Positions 51,068-61,866 are shown, counted from the first letter of the stretch. The stretch: DNA of 64,000 bases from Polynucleobacter sp. MWH-HuK1 (GCF_018881815.1 NZ_JACVPP010000001.1:1435654-1499653), one strand, 5' to 3'. Numbers and translations: made by a program. Notes: generated by a model from the sequence alone, not told the origin.

Positions 51068-51457
51068 TTATTTATCTGCAGAAATCTTCTTTAGAGCTTT
51101 AGCCTCTTTTTTAATTGGCTTTAAATACATTAATAAGCAAACAAAACCAATAGTTGCGAGCAGTGTTTCAATTGCAGCAAGCCAAAAGTTGGCGCCAGTT
51201 TCAAGAATGCGCACTAAGCCTTCGGTTACATAAAGTAGGATCAACATTGAGGCCCACTGCATGGTGTAAACATTACCCTTCCATAGGCCGGGAATGGCAA
51301 ATAACAAAGGAATACCCTTGAGCATCAACCATGATCCACCAGGGCGTAGGGGTGAGATGAACCACTCCCAAGATGCGCAAAGAATGAATAAATCTATAAA
51401 GGCCGCGGTGGCTATGAGCTGGTAGGGGTTCTTATCGAGGATCTTTTTAATCATCAT
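51068..51457 (-). CDS. DUF2069 membrane protein
   Basis: 129 residues with four membrane helices; PLRPGGSWLMLKGIPLLFAIPGLWKG and YTMQWASMLILLYVTEGLVR (each quoted in part) are the DUF2069 hallmarks: LRPGGSWLMLKG, GLWKGNVYTMQWAS. Role unknown. It lies between wrbA and the FAD oxidase gene; adjacency with wrbA is common in betaproteobacteria as far as I recall. Confidence 0.85.
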   Translation of the reverse strand: MMIKKILDKNPYQLIATAAFIDLFILCASWEWFISPLRPGGSWLMLKGIPLLFAIPGLWKGNVYTMQWASMLILLYVTEGLVRILETGANFWLAAIETLLATIGFVCLLMYLKPIKKEAKALKKISADK

Positions 51458-51462
51458 GCGTC

Positions 51463-52089
<627 letters not shown>

Positions 52090-52102
52090 TTATGATACGG
52101 CG

Positions 52103-52951
52103 ATGCGCCTCATTCGTAACCCCCAATTATGGCTCTCTCTTGGAAAAGAGATATGGGAGCGCAATCGTGGTCAAAATTTAAAGCAAATTGCTGCGAGCCT
52201 AGCATTTACAACGACCCTATCAATGGTCCCCATGGTGACGATAGCGACCATGTTAATTGGCTACTTGCCAAGTGTTATTCAAGTTAAGAATGCCTTTAAA
52301 TCCTGGCTTTTAGATACTTATATGCCTGGTGGAATCAATCAACAAGTATTTGTTTACTTGGATCAGTTTTCTTCCCAGGCCAAGGGCTTAACATTCGTGG
52401 GCTTAGCAGGCTTAATCATTACAACAATTATGACTTTGGCTGTGATCGAGGGTGCCTTTAATCAGATTTTTAAGGTAAATAAAAGTCGACCGCTCTACAA
52501 AAAAATTGTTATTTATAGTGGCGCAACAATATTAGGGCCAATACTCCTAGGTATAGGCATCTACCTCAGCGGTGTTTTATTTAGTGCATCAGAAGGCTGG
52601 ATCAGTGCGGTATCTTTTGGCTTTCAACTTGTTGCAACTATAGCGCCCATTTGCTTGGCGATTGTTGTTTATGCGGTTGTATACAAAGTGCTGCCATATG
52701 CAAAAATCCTCTGGCGTGATGCCTTCACCGGGGCTTTGGTGGCTGCTCTAGCTTTTGAATTGATGAAATTTGGCTTTGCTATTTTCTTAAGTCATACTGC
52801 CTTCTACAAGACCGTTTATGGGGCTTTTGCCATCTTTCCCCTGGGGCTGATGTGGATTTATATGACCTGGTGGATTACCTTAACTGGTGCGGTCCTTGTG
52901 GCAAATCTGCCAGAAATCCGCAGCGGCTTCATTAGGGTTATTCGTTACTAA
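52103..52951 (+). CDS. YihY-family inner-membrane protein
   Basis: 282 residues from the ATG at 52103 (TTG at 52082 possible). Six membrane helices; LKQIAASLAFTTTLSMVPMV is the family opening and WRDAFTGALVAALAFELMKFGF (in part: FTGALVAALAFE) and PLGLMWIYMTWWITL the later blocks. Formerly called ribonuclease BN, but not a nuclease. Role unclear, possibly export or envelope. Confidence 0.9.
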   Translation: MRLIRNPQLWLSLGKEIWERNRGQNLKQIAASLAFTTTLSMVPMVTIATMLIGYLPSVIQVKNAFKSWLLDTYMPGGINQQVFVYLDQFSSQAKGLTFVGLAGLIITTIMTLAVIEGAFNQIFKVNKSRPLYKKIVIYSGATILGPILLGIGIYLSGVLFSASEGWISAVSFGFQLVATIAPICLAIVVYAVVYKVLPYAKILWRDAFTGALVAALAFELMKFGFAIFLSHTAFYKTVYGAFAIFPLGLMWIYMTWWITLTGAVLVANLPEIRSGFIRVIRY

Positions 52952-53030
52952 ATATGAAGGCCTAACCCTTGATTCAGAGTGGTCTTAAGTCTATATTAAA
53001 TGCATATATGCATTGTTTTTTGGAGATCAA

Positions 53031-53486
53031 ATGAAAGTTCGTGACATATTGCGCGTTAAGGGCAGCACCCTTTTTACGGTAACTCCAGATACAGCTCTGC
53101 AAACAGCCGTTCTGGTAATGAGCGAACACGATATTGGCTCCTTGGTTGTCATGGAATATGACAAGTTAGCTGGCATACTGACTTTCCGGGAGGTAATTGC
53201 TGCATTGGCAAAGCATCATGGCAAGCTTGATGGATTGCAAGTTAGCTCTGTTATGAATCAAAAGCCTTTGACATGCAATATGGAAACTGAGATTGATGAG
53301 GTCCGCCGCATGATGTTGGTTGACCATGCTCGATATCTTCCAGTGGTTGATCAAAAGATGTTGATGGGCGTAATTTCTTTCTATGACGTTGCGAAATCCG
53401 TTGTCGAAGCCCAAGACTTTGAAAACACAATGCTCAAAGCCTATATTCGTGACTGGCCTGAAGACGCTGAAAAAACAGCCTCTTAA
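53031..53486 (+). CDS. CBS-pair protein
   Basis: 151 residues from the ATG at 53031 (TGGAG 6 bases upstream). Two CBS motifs: ~4-60 (VTPDTALQTAVLVMSEHDIGSLVV) quoted in part as DTALQTAVLVMSEHDIGS, and ~70-128 (MNQKPLTCN … DEVRRMMLVDHARYLPVVD). CBS pairs bind adenosyl nucleotides and act as small sensors. No partner gene is obvious. Confidence 0.9.
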   Translation: MKVRDILRVKGSTLFTVTPDTALQTAVLVMSEHDIGSLVVMEYDKLAGILTFREVIAALAKHHGKLDGLQVSSVMNQKPLTCNMETEIDEVRRMMLVDHARYLPVVDQKMLMGVISFYDVAKSVVEAQDFENTMLKAYIRDWPEDAEKTAS

Positions 53487-53529
53487 GCTATTCTGACCCT
53501 CATTTTCTGACAAATGACATAATGTCGAT

Positions 53530-54645
53530 ATGTCAGGAAATACATTAGGCCTTCTCTTTACAGTTACCACTTTTGGTGAATCTCATGGTCCGGCCATTGG
53601 AGCGGTAGTTGACGGCTGCCCACCGGGCATGGAGCTTTCTGAGGCTGACATTCAACTTGATTTAGATCGACGTAAGCCTGGTACATCAAGACACGTTACA
53701 CAGCGCAAGGAAGAAGATAAGGTTGAAATTCTTTCTGGGGTGTTTGAGGGCAAGACTACCGGCACTCCGATCGCGTTGCTAATTAGAAATACTGATCAAC
53801 GCAGCCAAGACTATGGTGATATTTTGCAGACCTTTAGACCAGGTCATGCTGATTATGCATACCAGTCTAAGTATGGGATTCGTGATCCTAGAGGTGGTGG
53901 AAGATCTTCTGCGCGCTTAACAGCACCTGTTGTGGCTGCTGCAGCTATTGCAAAAAAATGGCTGCATGAGAAATATGGCACCGAGTTTTATGGCTACATG
54001 AGTCAATTAGGCGAGCTGGAAATCCCATTTAAAGATGCGGCAGAAATTGAGAAAAATCCGTTTTTTGCTGCTAATGCAGAAATGATTCCTGAACTTGAGA
54101 CTTATATGGATGACTTGCGCAAAGCAGGGGACTCATGTGGCGCGCGTATTGAGGTTCGTGCTCGCAATGTTCCTGCAGGTCTAGGCGAGCCTTTATTTGA
54201 TAAGTTAGATGCTGATATTGCGCATGCCATGATGGGTATTAATGCAGTGAAGGGCGTAGAGATCGGCGCCGGCTTTAAATCTATTGCTCAGCGTGGTAGC
54301 GAGCATGGGGATGAGTTGCATCCAGATGGTTTTGCTACCAATAACTCAGGCGGAACTCTTGGTGGGATCAGCACTGGGCAGGATTTACGCGTGTCCATTG
54401 CGATCAAACCCACCTCAAGCATTATGAGCCCCAAGCATTCAGTTGATCTGAATGGCAAGCCCATAATCGTTCAAACGAAGGGCCGACATGACCCTTGCGT
54501 TGGTATACGCGCAACCCCTATTGCCGAGGCAATGTTAGCCCTAGTATTAATGGATCACGCTTTACGTCATCGTGCTCAATGCGCTGATGTGCCAGCATCC
54601 GCTGCGTCCATTCCGGCTGCACAACCTGGATCTTTTCGCGATTGA
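53530..54645 (+). CDS. aroC: Chorismate synthase
   Basis: 371 residues. N-terminal signature [19 protein letters not shown] (~16-34), [32 protein letters not shown] and [12 protein letters not shown] match AroC. It turns EPSP into chorismate with reduced FMN, final step of the shikimate route. The C-terminal ~15 residues are Ala/Pro-rich. An MFS gene starts 13 bases later. Confidence 0.97.
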   Translation: MSGNTLGLLFTVTTFGESHGPAIGAVVDGCPPGMELSEADIQLDLDRRKPGTSRHVTQRKEEDKVEILSGVFEGKTTGTPIALLIRNTDQRSQDYGDILQTFRPGHADYAYQSKYGIRDPRGGGRSSARLTAPVVAAAAIAKKWLHEKYGTEFYGYMSQLGELEIPFKDAAEIEKNPFFAANAEMIPELETYMDDLRKAGDSCGARIEVRARNVPAGLGEPLFDKLDADIAHAMMGINAVKGVEIGAGFKSIAQRGSEHGDELHPDGFATNNSGGTLGGISTGQDLRVSIAIKPTSSIMSPKHSVDLNGKPIIVQTKGRHDPCVGIRATPIAEAMLALVLMDHALRHRAQCADVPASAASIPAAQPGSFRD

Positions 54646-54658
54646 TTTGGCTGATTAA

Positions 54659-55816
54659 ATGACGCCTTCGCTTCGATGGGCCTTCGGGTCCTTTTTCTTT
54701 TTATATTTTGCTTATGTTGGATTGGTATCTCCATATGCAAGCCTCTTCTTTTTAGAGAGAGGCTTTAGCGTAATTGAGATAGCGGCGCTGATGTCGATGT
54801 TGCAAGTCACCAGAATTGTTGGCCCCTTCTCTTGGGGTTGGCTGTCAGACTATCTATCAAATCGTATTAGCATTATTCGTTTTTGCGCCTGCCTGGCCGC
54901 GCTTGTTTTCTTATGTATCTATTTTTTACAAGACTACATTGGTTTTTTCATTTGGATGTTTGCTTTGCACACCATCCTGAGTAGTTTGATGCCCTTAGGT
55001 GAGTCAGCGACTATTCATGCTTTATACAAAGATAATTCTTTTGATAAACGCTATGGACGCTTGCGCTTATGGGGTTCGATTGGCTTTATAGCCATGGTTC
55101 TTGCTGCGGGCGAACTTTTCCAGCGCAAAACCATTGAGTTATATCCAATCGTAGGCACGGTAGTTTTATTTGCCTTAGCCTTCATTACCTTTTGTCTGCA
55201 CGAACCAAAGATGGAGCGACGCAAATTGGTGAAGGGGGAGTTATTAATAGTTCTTTTTAATCCTGATGTCCGCTGGTTTTTACTGTCCGGTTTTTTTATG
55301 ATTTTTGCGCATGCCGCTTTGTATGTTTTCTATTCCCTGTATCTATCAGACCTGGGGTACGACAAATTTCAAATAGGGCTTTTCTGGGCTCTAGGGGTTG
55401 CTGCTGAAGTTATTTTCTTTTACTTTCAAAGCAAGGTGCTTAGCAGACTGGATGTTGAAGTTATCTTGCAAGCAGCCTTTGGTATTGGCGTTATTCGTTT
55501 TATTTTGATTGCATTCTTACCTATCACGTCAGTCTTAATTGTGGCGCAATTAATGCATGCGGGCACCTTTGCCGCTCACCATAGTGCTGCCAATAAATTA
55601 TTACAGCGCTGGTTTACTGGCCCCGTGCAAGCTAGGGGCCAAGCTTTAATGGCTACCATTTCGTATGGTTTGGGTGGCACGATAGGCGGTCTATGCGCTG
55701 GCTGGATATGGGAGGCGTCACAGCCTAGAGATGTTTTTGTTATGTCTGCATTTGTATGCGGTCTGGCGGGCATGGCAATCCAAAAACTCAGACCGCGACG
55801 TTACTCCGCCAGATAA
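54659..55816 (+). CDS. MFS transporter (MFS_1-like / HcaT-like)
   Basis: 385 residues, 12 membrane helices. FFFLYFAYVGLVSPYASLFF at the start (LacY/HcaT-type), SWGWLSDYLSNRISIIRF loop and GRLRLWGSIGFIAMV in the N-half match the PF12832 group of nucleoside/phenylpropionate-type permeases. Substrate unknown. It follows aroC closely but is unlikely to be functionally linked. Confidence 0.85.
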   Translation: MTPSLRWAFGSFFFLYFAYVGLVSPYASLFFLERGFSVIEIAALMSMLQVTRIVGPFSWGWLSDYLSNRISIIRFCACLAALVFLCIYFLQDYIGFFIWMFALHTILSSLMPLGESATIHALYKDNSFDKRYGRLRLWGSIGFIAMVLAAGELFQRKTIELYPIVGTVVLFALAFITFCLHEPKMERRKLVKGELLIVLFNPDVRWFLLSGFFMIFAHAALYVFYSLYLSDLGYDKFQIGLFWALGVAAEVIFFYFQSKVLSRLDVEVILQAAFGIGVIRFILIAFLPITSVLIVAQLMHAGTFAAHHSAANKLLQRWFTGPVQARGQALMATISYGLGGTIGGLCAGWIWEASQPRDVFVMSAFVCGLAGMAIQKLRPRRYSAR

Positions 55817-55829
55817 AACTATAAGCCTC

Positions 55830-56624
55830 TTATTGAATCTTTGCCTTGGCGCGGAGTTTTTGCATCATCTCTGCAAATTTCGCTTTCTGCCAATTCTTAT
55901 CAGACATGATCATTTGCTTAAGCTGATCCTTCATTTCTTCCATGCTCGGCGCTTTTACATCACGAGAGTCGATCATTTTAATAATGTGCCAACCGAATTG
56001 AGATTTAACAGGTTTATCTGTAATTTGACCGTTCTTCAGCTGAACCATAGCTTTAGAAAACTCTGGCACTAGTGCTTTATCGCTTACCCAACCAAGATCT
56101 CCACCATTTTTGGCGGAGCCTGGATCGATTGATTTATCTTTAGCAATCTCTTCAAAATTGGCCCCAGCCTTTAATTGAGCAATGATTGCTTTTGCATCGG
56201 ACTCCTTTTCAACTAGGATGTGCTCTACGTGGTATTCCTTGCCAGTGTATTGGGCTTTAACAGACTCATAAGCCGCCTTAAGATCGGACTCGGCAACTCC
56301 TTCTTTTTCAACAAAATCTTCGAACACGGCAGATACTAGTACGCCAATACGTGCTTGCTCCAATTGCTCACGAACAACTTCTTTTTGAATAACACCGCGT
56401 TTGTCGGCCTCTTGCAAAATAAGTTCACGAGTCACGAGCATTTCTCGCGCCTGGTCTCGTACTTGAGGGCTGTCTGGTTGGCCTGAACGTTGAACCAATT
56501 TATCAAGCTGTGCTTTTGGAATAGATTTGCCGTTCACGATGACTGCATTTTGTGCGTATGCACCTGAAGACATAAGGGAGGCGGTGAGCAGGCTGAGTGA
56601 GAGTAATTGATGTTTAGTGAACAT
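55830..56624 (-). CDS. Periplasmic parvulin-type peptidyl-prolyl isomerase
   Basis: 264 residues from the ATG at 56624. Sec signal peptide (to SGAYA), SurA-like N-terminal helical region, a rotamase domain (~125-220: YHVEHILVEKESDAKAII, GGDLGWVSDKALVPEFSKA, SQFGWHIIKM) and a basic C-terminal helix. It helps fold exported proteins. It follows bolA by 46 bases in the msrB-yciB-bolA-parvulin order. Confidence 0.92.
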   Translation of the reverse strand: MFTKHQLLSLSLLTASLMSSGAYAQNAVIVNGKSIPKAQLDKLVQRSGQPDSPQVRDQAREMLVTRELILQEADKRGVIQKEVVREQLEQARIGVLVSAVFEDFVEKEGVAESDLKAAYESVKAQYTGKEYHVEHILVEKESDAKAIIAQLKAGANFEEIAKDKSIDPGSAKNGGDLGWVSDKALVPEFSKAMVQLKNGQITDKPVKSQFGWHIIKMIDSRDVKAPSMEEMKDQLKQMIMSDKNWQKAKFAEMMQKLRAKAKIQ

Positions 56625-56670
56625 AGTATTTGATAGATTAAATAAAAGATGCAACCATTTTAAAGTAGCC

Positions 56671-56955
56671 TTAGGTAGAAACTTCATCTGGCGTTAATGC
56701 AATAATCGTCAAAGCATGAATTTCCTTAGGAATATGGCGATTTAGGGCGGCATAAACGGCCCTGTGCCGCGCAACTAGGTTTAAACCCTTAAAGTCCGAG
56801 GCAACAATTTCCAGTCTGAAGTGACCGCCACCGCTTGCTGCGCCGACATGGCCTGCATGAAGATGGCTTTCATCCTCAATCACCAAAGATTGGGTCTGAA
56901 AAGCTTTGCGCAAGTCTTGATCAAAAGCTGCAATTCTTTGTTGATTCGCATTCAT
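56671..56955 (-). CDS. bolA: BolA-family protein
   Basis: 94 residues. BolA core: LVIEDESHLHAGHVGA, FRLEIVASDFKGLNLVARHRAVYAAL (in part RHRAVYAAL), IHALTIIALTP. Works with monothiol glutaredoxins in Fe-S handling or as a regulator. Its start overlaps the yciB stop (4 bases), so the two are coupled. Confidence 0.93.
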   Translation of the reverse strand: MNANQQRIAAFDQDLRKAFQTQSLVIEDESHLHAGHVGAASGGGHFRLEIVASDFKGLNLVARHRAVYAALNRHIPKEIHALTIIALTPDEVST

Positions 56956-57500
56956 TCGCTGGGGTGCTCCATATGTTTAGTGAGCCAAACGCCTTGAATA
57001 ATGACAAACAGCAGCAATAATCCAGTGCTTCCAAATAACTTAAAGTTGACCCAGGTTTCCTCTGAAAATTCAAAGGCAATATAAAGATTGAGGGCCCCCA
57101 TCACAAAAAAGAATGCGGACCATGCCATATTGAGTTGATGCCAAACAGAATGGGCGCTTTTTTCTTTGAGCGTTACCTGTTTACCCATCAATACCTGTAT
57201 CCAGTTTTTTTGAAAAAATTGGGCGCTAATAAAAAGAGCGCCAGAAAAAAGCCAATAAAGAGCCGTTGGTTTTAGTTGAATGAATGTTTTGTCATGCAAA
57301 AAAATAGTCAAGCTACCAAACACCACAATCATTACTAAGCTGATCCATTGCATTGCATCAATTTTGCGGTGGCGATAATAGACCCAAAGTATTTGTCCGA
57401 TCGTGGCTACCATCGCAACAATGGTGGCGGTGTAGATATCGGCAAGCTTAAAGGCGACAAAAAATAGGATGATAGGGAAGAGGTCGAATAAGAATTTCAT
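56952..57500 (-). CDS. yciB: Septation/inner membrane protein YciB
   Basis: 182 residues with five or six membrane helices; LFDLFPIILFFVAFKLADIY, FLHDKTFIQLKPTALYWLF (parts) and WHQLNMAWSAFFFVMGALNLY are YciB hallmarks. It takes part in envelope integrity and cell division. Located between msrB and bolA as in many betaproteobacteria. Confidence 0.93.
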   Translation of the reverse strand: MKFLFDLFPIILFFVAFKLADIYTATIVAMVATIGQILWVYYRHRKIDAMQWISLVMIVVFGSLTIFLHDKTFIQLKPTALYWLFSGALFISAQFFQKNWIQVLMGKQVTLKEKSAHSVWHQLNMAWSAFFFVMGALNLYIAFEFSEETWVNFKLFGSTGLLLLFVIIQGVWLTKHMEHPSE

Positions 57501-57523
57501 AGGTAGATTATCCCGGTATTTAA

Positions 57524-57937
57524 TTACTTGTCTGTCTTTGCCGAAACCGTATTAGAGCTTGGCTCAAAACTTAAAGAAGCTGAGTTGATGCAATAGCGTA
57601 AGCCAGTTGGCATAGGTCCATCCTCAAATACGTGACCTAGATGGGCATCGCAATGAGCACAGCGGACCTCGGTACGAATCATGCCATGACTGGTATCTCG
57701 AATCTCCTTAATGGAAGAAGCAGCCTCTGGTGCGTTGTAGCTGGGCCAACCACACCCTGCATCAAATTTGGTTTCTGATAAAAAGAGTGGTGTATCGCAG
57801 CAGACGCACTTATAGCGACCCTTATCCCAATGATCCCAATACCTCCCGGTGAATGGTCTTTCAGTTGCCGCTTCACGCGTTACTCGATACTCCATGTCAC
57901 TAAGTAACTGCTTATATTCTTGGTCGGTTTTCTTCAT
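57524..57937 (-). CDS. msrB: Peptide-methionine (R)-S-oxide reductase MsrB
   Basis: About 137 residues. Zinc ligands in [11 protein letters not shown] and [22 protein letters not shown] active-site loop; catalytic Cys in [12 protein letters not shown]. Repairs oxidised methionine. ATG at 57937 preferred over the upstream TTG. Heads the minus-strand run with yciB, bolA and the parvulin gene. Confidence 0.95.
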   Translation of the reverse strand: MKKTDQEYKQLLSDMEYRVTREAATERPFTGRYWDHWDKGRYKCVCCDTPLFLSETKFDAGCGWPSYNAPEAASSIKEIRDTSHGMIRTEVRCAHCDAHLGHVFEDGPMPTGLRYCINSASLSFEPSSNTVSAKTDK

Positions 57938-57968
57938 TTGCAATCCGAGGAAGGTGTATTAGATAAAT

Positions 57969-59435
57969 TTAGGATGAGCAACTTACTTCTACTGCCTGTG
58001 CATTGGGAGGCGGGGCTAGAGAATACGATTCATATTCTGGCTGCTCTTCAAAGGGTTTGCTCAATATTTTAAGAAGTTTAGTAACTTCTGAAAAATCTTT
58101 ATCTTGAGCATTCTCAATAGCTGTCTGCGCCAGATGATTTCGCAGTATGTATTTTGGATTAACTTGATTCATAGCTTGCTGTCGAGACAGATCAGGAGAA
58201 GATTCCATTTTTAGTCGTTCTACATACTCTCCGAACCACTGATCAATTGAGTCTCTGTCTATGAATTCATTTCGCAATGGGTTTTGCGAGATAGTTTCAT
58301 CGATCTTCAGATTGCCCAGACTTCTAAAGAAGTTGGTGAAATCTACTTTCGAATCATGCATGGCCTGCAACAATTTCTCTATTAGAGCTATATCCCCCTC
58401 ATGAGAGGTGGTAAATCCAAGTTTTTTTCTAAATAGGGATTGCCATGTCTGTGCATATATCACCGGAAACTGCTCGAGGGCAGATCGTAATTGATCTTGC
58501 GAAAGTGTTTCATCAGACTGATCTGTCAGCAAAGGAATCATTGCACTTGCAAGGCACGCCATATTCCAGTGCATGATCTGAGGTTGGCGATGATATGCAT
58601 ATCTTCCACCTTGATCGCTATGGTTGCAAATGTGATCAATCTGAAATTGATTCAAGAATCCGAATGGCCCATAGTCCATGGTTAAACCAAGGACGCTGAT
58701 GTTATCGCTATTAAGTACGCCATGACAAAAGCCAACGGCTTGCCAATGCGCTACAAGCCTAGCATTGCGAGAGCAGATTTCTTGAAAGAGGCTTAAATAA
58801 GGCACATCAGCATTTTGAGAATCTGGGTAGTGGTATTGAATTAAATAATCCGCAAACTCCTTCAAGCGCTCAACATCATCCAGCGAAGCAAAGTGTTCAA
58901 AGTGACCGATCCTTAAAAAGCTAGGGGCAAGTCTTGCACAAACTGCGGCAGTTTCTAGGCTCTCCCTTCTAACCGGTAAGTCAGACCCAACGATAGATAG
59001 GGCTCTTGTTGTCGGAATACCTAGGGCATGCATTGCTTCGCTACAAAGAAACTCTCTAATTGATGATCGAAGTACTGCTCGTCCATCGCCCATACGTGAA
59101 AAACGAGTAATGCCTGCGCCTTTGAGTTGTAACTCTTGATCGGCAATGTCACCCAATAAGATTGCTCGTCCATCGCCCAGCTGCCCAGCCCATACGCCAA
59201 ATTGATGTCCGCTGTAGACGGTTGCTATTGGATTGGAAAATTGACGATCACTAGTATTCAATTGGTTTCCAGATAAAACCCCTAACCATTCTTTGTCGAT
59301 TGGTAGACCACTTTCATCTAATGCGATGCCAATGAGATTAGCCGACGAAGATGAAAATGCAACCCAGTAGGGTGTGGGAATTGGTGTTGGTATAGTTGCT
59401 TGGCAAACGTCATCGCCACTGAATATAAAGGCCAT
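57969..59435 (-). CDS. selO: SelO-type protein adenylyltransferase (YdiU)
   Basis: 488 residues. Pseudokinase-fold protein with YSGHQFGVWAGQLGDGRAIL, LKGAGITRFSRMGDGRAVLRSSIREFLCSEAM (parts), and CHGVLNSDNISVLGLTMDYGPFGF carrying the DxG-like catalytic site. SelO transfers AMP to protein Ser/Thr/Tyr and is tied to redox stress. It ends at CSS; Cys near the C-terminus is common in the family. Confidence 0.93.
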   Translation of the reverse strand: MAFIFSGDDVCQATIPTPIPTPYWVAFSSSSANLIGIALDESGLPIDKEWLGVLSGNQLNTSDRQFSNPIATVYSGHQFGVWAGQLGDGRAILLGDIADQELQLKGAGITRFSRMGDGRAVLRSSIREFLCSEAMHALGIPTTRALSIVGSDLPVRRESLETAAVCARLAPSFLRIGHFEHFASLDDVERLKEFADYLIQYHYPDSQNADVPYLSLFQEICSRNARLVAHWQAVGFCHGVLNSDNISVLGLTMDYGPFGFLNQFQIDHICNHSDQGGRYAYHRQPQIMHWNMACLASAMIPLLTDQSDETLSQDQLRSALEQFPVIYAQTWQSLFRKKLGFTTSHEGDIALIEKLLQAMHDSKVDFTNFFRSLGNLKIDETISQNPLRNEFIDRDSIDQWFGEYVERLKMESSPDLSRQQAMNQVNPKYILRNHLAQTAIENAQDKDFSEVTKLLKILSKPFEEQPEYESYSLAPPPNAQAVEVSCSS

Positions 59436-59489
59436 GGGCTTATTCTAGGGGGATTTACCAAAACACGTACATGCCTCTAAAATTATTCT

Positions 59490-59972
59490 ATGAATAAACA
59501 AGTCCAAATCAATCCACAGACCCAATTGGCCAATTTAGGGGAAGAATTAAATGTTCCTTTTTTGAAGCTCCTTGGGGTTCGCTGTCTAAGCGCGGAAATG
59601 GGAAAAGGGGAGATTTTGCTGGCCCTTAAGCCTGAACATAACAATACCTGGGAAGTCGCCCATGGCGGCGTACTGTTAACGCTAATGGATGTGGCTATGG
59701 CCGTTGCCGCTCGCTCAGGCGATCCTAGCGACCGCAGCGTTGTAACCATTGAAATGAAAAATAATTTCATGCAGGCAGCAACTGGGGTACTCCGCGTTAA
59801 GGCAGATACAGTTCGAAGAACTGCAACTATGGCTTTCTGCGAAGCCAAGCTCTATAACGATCAAGGTGAAATTTGTTGCATGGCAACTGGGACTTTTAAG
59901 TTTCTGAAGCGCTTGGCAACTCGTAATGCTGATGGTGAGCGAGTTGTTAACGATGATGGTCGTTTCGACTAA
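59490..59972 (+). CDS. PaaI-family hotdog thioesterase
   Basis: 160 residues. Hotdog fold with WEVAHGGVLLTLMDVAMAVA (~53-72; HGG motif and catalytic Asp), VVTIEMKNNFM and a C-terminal variable tail. Hydrolyses aromatic or medium-chain acyl-CoA. Flanked by divergent selO and convergent NRDE gene, single-gene unit. Confidence 0.88.
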   Translation: MNKQVQINPQTQLANLGEELNVPFLKLLGVRCLSAEMGKGEILLALKPEHNNTWEVAHGGVLLTLMDVAMAVAARSGDPSDRSVVTIEMKNNFMQAATGVLRVKADTVRRTATMAFCEAKLYNDQGEICCMATGTFKFLKRLATRNADGERVVNDDGRFD

Positions 59973-59974
59973 CT

Positions 59975-60832
59975 TTAAACAGATAAATTAGAGTCAGATG
60001 ACGAGCTAAGCGCTCCCGTCACAACGTCATGCCCAACTGTGCCAGATGAATCAAAGCGGCGCTCTACTAACTCGAACTGCCCATCTTTTCGTATTCTAAG
60101 AATAGTGCTTGATCGCGTTCCATAAGCGGGCGTTTTAATAAAAGCCGGTGAGAGCGCCTTTTCCCACTCCTTGCTTACACCTGTATTTGGGAGCTCATGA
60201 TCACTAGCATGATGGGTATCAGCCAATAGTTTTAAGTATTGATCTGAATTCTTGAGATTGCCCTGATCCATTGCTAATGTCTGGGCAAATGCTGCTACAC
60301 GATGATTGACCTTGGGCCAGGGGGTATCTAGCATTGCATTGGATAGACCGTAGACTCCTGGATCCAGGGATTTGGGAGGGAATACTTTACGGGGGCGAAC
60401 GTTTTGGCCCATCATCATCCGATTACTAACCCAATGCATTTCTGCTTTTGCTGGATCACTAAGATCAGCCATGAGTAAATTAAAGCCGTTATATTGCGAA
60501 AATCGTTTCGAATTGTTTTGGACAAATTCCGCTGGACGATCGTTGCTAGTCAAATACATTAAAGACAGTTCGCCACGAGTTCTGGCATCTGGATTTTTTT
60601 CGCTTGGAGCCCTTACATTGGTTAAAGCGGCAAATTTACCTGTCTTAGTAAAACCAAGCCATGTCCCTGGACTTCCAACAACATCTGCACGATCTCTCCC
60701 CGCAAGAACGAGAGGGTATTCTGGCCACCAAGAAACACCCTCTGTATCTCGCTCGTAAAACTCATCGCGGTTAGCCGCAACCACGAGGGAGTAGTCTGGA
60801 TGAGAGTTCCACGCGAAAAGAATAAGACACAT
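59975..60832 (-). CDS. NRDE-family (TANGO2-like) protein
   Basis: 285 residues starting MCLILFAWNSHPDYSLVVAANRDEFYERD (in part AANRDEFYERD), the Cys2 N-terminal nucleophile-like start and NRDE motif that define the family; then GRDRADVVGSPGTWLGFTKTG and TGVSKEWEKALSPAFI. Role in bacteria uncertain; animal TANGO2 relates to lipid/heme metabolism. Lies six bases after ygfZ on the same strand. Confidence 0.92.
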   Translation of the reverse strand: MCLILFAWNSHPDYSLVVAANRDEFYERDTEGVSWWPEYPLVLAGRDRADVVGSPGTWLGFTKTGKFAALTNVRAPSEKNPDARTRGELSLMYLTSNDRPAEFVQNNSKRFSQYNGFNLLMADLSDPAKAEMHWVSNRMMMGQNVRPRKVFPPKSLDPGVYGLSNAMLDTPWPKVNHRVAAFAQTLAMDQGNLKNSDQYLKLLADTHHASDHELPNTGVSKEWEKALSPAFIKTPAYGTRSSTILRIRKDGQFELVERRFDSSGTVGHDVVTGALSSSSDSNLSV

Positions 60833-60838
60833 AAAAAA

Positions 60839-61846
60839 TTAAATTTCTATCAAAGGATAGGGTAATGAATCTATTTTTAACACAGGTCCTGTAGAGCTAC
60901 CGAGGTGAATATCGCCGTCTTCAAGTGCTTCTAGCTTACACTCAATTTGGAGATCAATGCGCCGATTGTCGACGGGGTGCTTGGTTGATAAAACAACCAT
61001 TCCAGCAGGCTGGCTAGGATCGTTGCTGTGAAAAAGTTCGGATCCAGGTAATGCATATTGCTCATCATGCTCAGCAACAATTCCGTGCGCAAGCTGAAGT
61101 CTTCGCTTAATTGCGCCTCGATACTGGCTGCGAGCAACAATTTCTTGTCCTGGATAGCAACCTTTTTTAAAGTCTACGCCGGCGACGGATTCAAAATTAA
61201 TCATTTGCGGCACAAACTGCTCTTGCGTAGCTTCAACAATACGTGGAATAGCACTTAATACTTCAAGCTCATTCCACGAGCGCATTGATTCGTCGGAGTC
61301 CTGGGTATCAATTTGAGAGTGATGAGGGCACGCCAATAGAAGACGTGCAATCGCACTGGATCCAACCAGAACATCGGGCAGCCGCAAGGCTAGGCACTGA
61401 TCGTGAAGCTTCGCACTGTTTATGATTTCACCGGTACCATAAAGACCCGCAACTGAGAAACTTGCAGAAAGGTCAATCACTTTAACTTTTGAACGCAGTA
61501 CATACATGGACAAACGTTTTGCAGTGCTAGCAGCAATATCCCTTGAGATAAATAATGCAAAGCGGTCTTCTCCATCGGATGAAGATGGGAATAAGCCAAG
61601 CCAAGCACTTGCCAACAAACGACCCTTGGGGTTGCAATAACCTACGAGACGACTTTCTGAGTAACCTTGAGCTATTGATCCCGGCAGCGTTCGGTTGAGC
61701 CCCAAAACCGAGTTTGTTAATTGATTTTGCAAAAAACTTGCAGCATCGGAGCCCTCCACTACGATAAGACCCCATTGAGTCAGATTAAAGGGTAGGGAGG
61801 GGCTGTTTTCTAGCCAGTTTTGCTGGAATTGAGTGGAATATGTCAT
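60839..61846 (-). CDS. ygfZ: Folate-binding YgfZ-like protein
   Basis: 335 residues, GcvT-like fold. The hallmark KGCYPGQEIVARSQYRG (Cys ~230) is fully present, with FLQNQLTNSV near the N-terminus. YgfZ supports Fe-S enzyme maintenance and tRNA modification through folate. Divergent from mltG with a 20-base spacer, an arrangement often seen in betaproteobacteria. Confidence 0.92.
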   Translation of the reverse strand: MTYSTQFQQNWLENSPSLPFNLTQWGLIVVEGSDAASFLQNQLTNSVLGLNRTLPGSIAQGYSESRLVGYCNPKGRLLASAWLGLFPSSSDGEDRFALFISRDIAASTAKRLSMYVLRSKVKVIDLSASFSVAGLYGTGEIINSAKLHDQCLALRLPDVLVGSSAIARLLLACPHHSQIDTQDSDESMRSWNELEVLSAIPRIVEATQEQFVPQMINFESVAGVDFKKGCYPGQEIVARSQYRGAIKRRLQLAHGIVAEHDEQYALPGSELFHSNDPSQPAGMVVLSTKHPVDNRRIDLQIECKLEALEDGDIHLGSSTGPVLKIDSLPYPLIEI

Positions 61847-61866
61847 GACCCTTTTATCATAGCCTG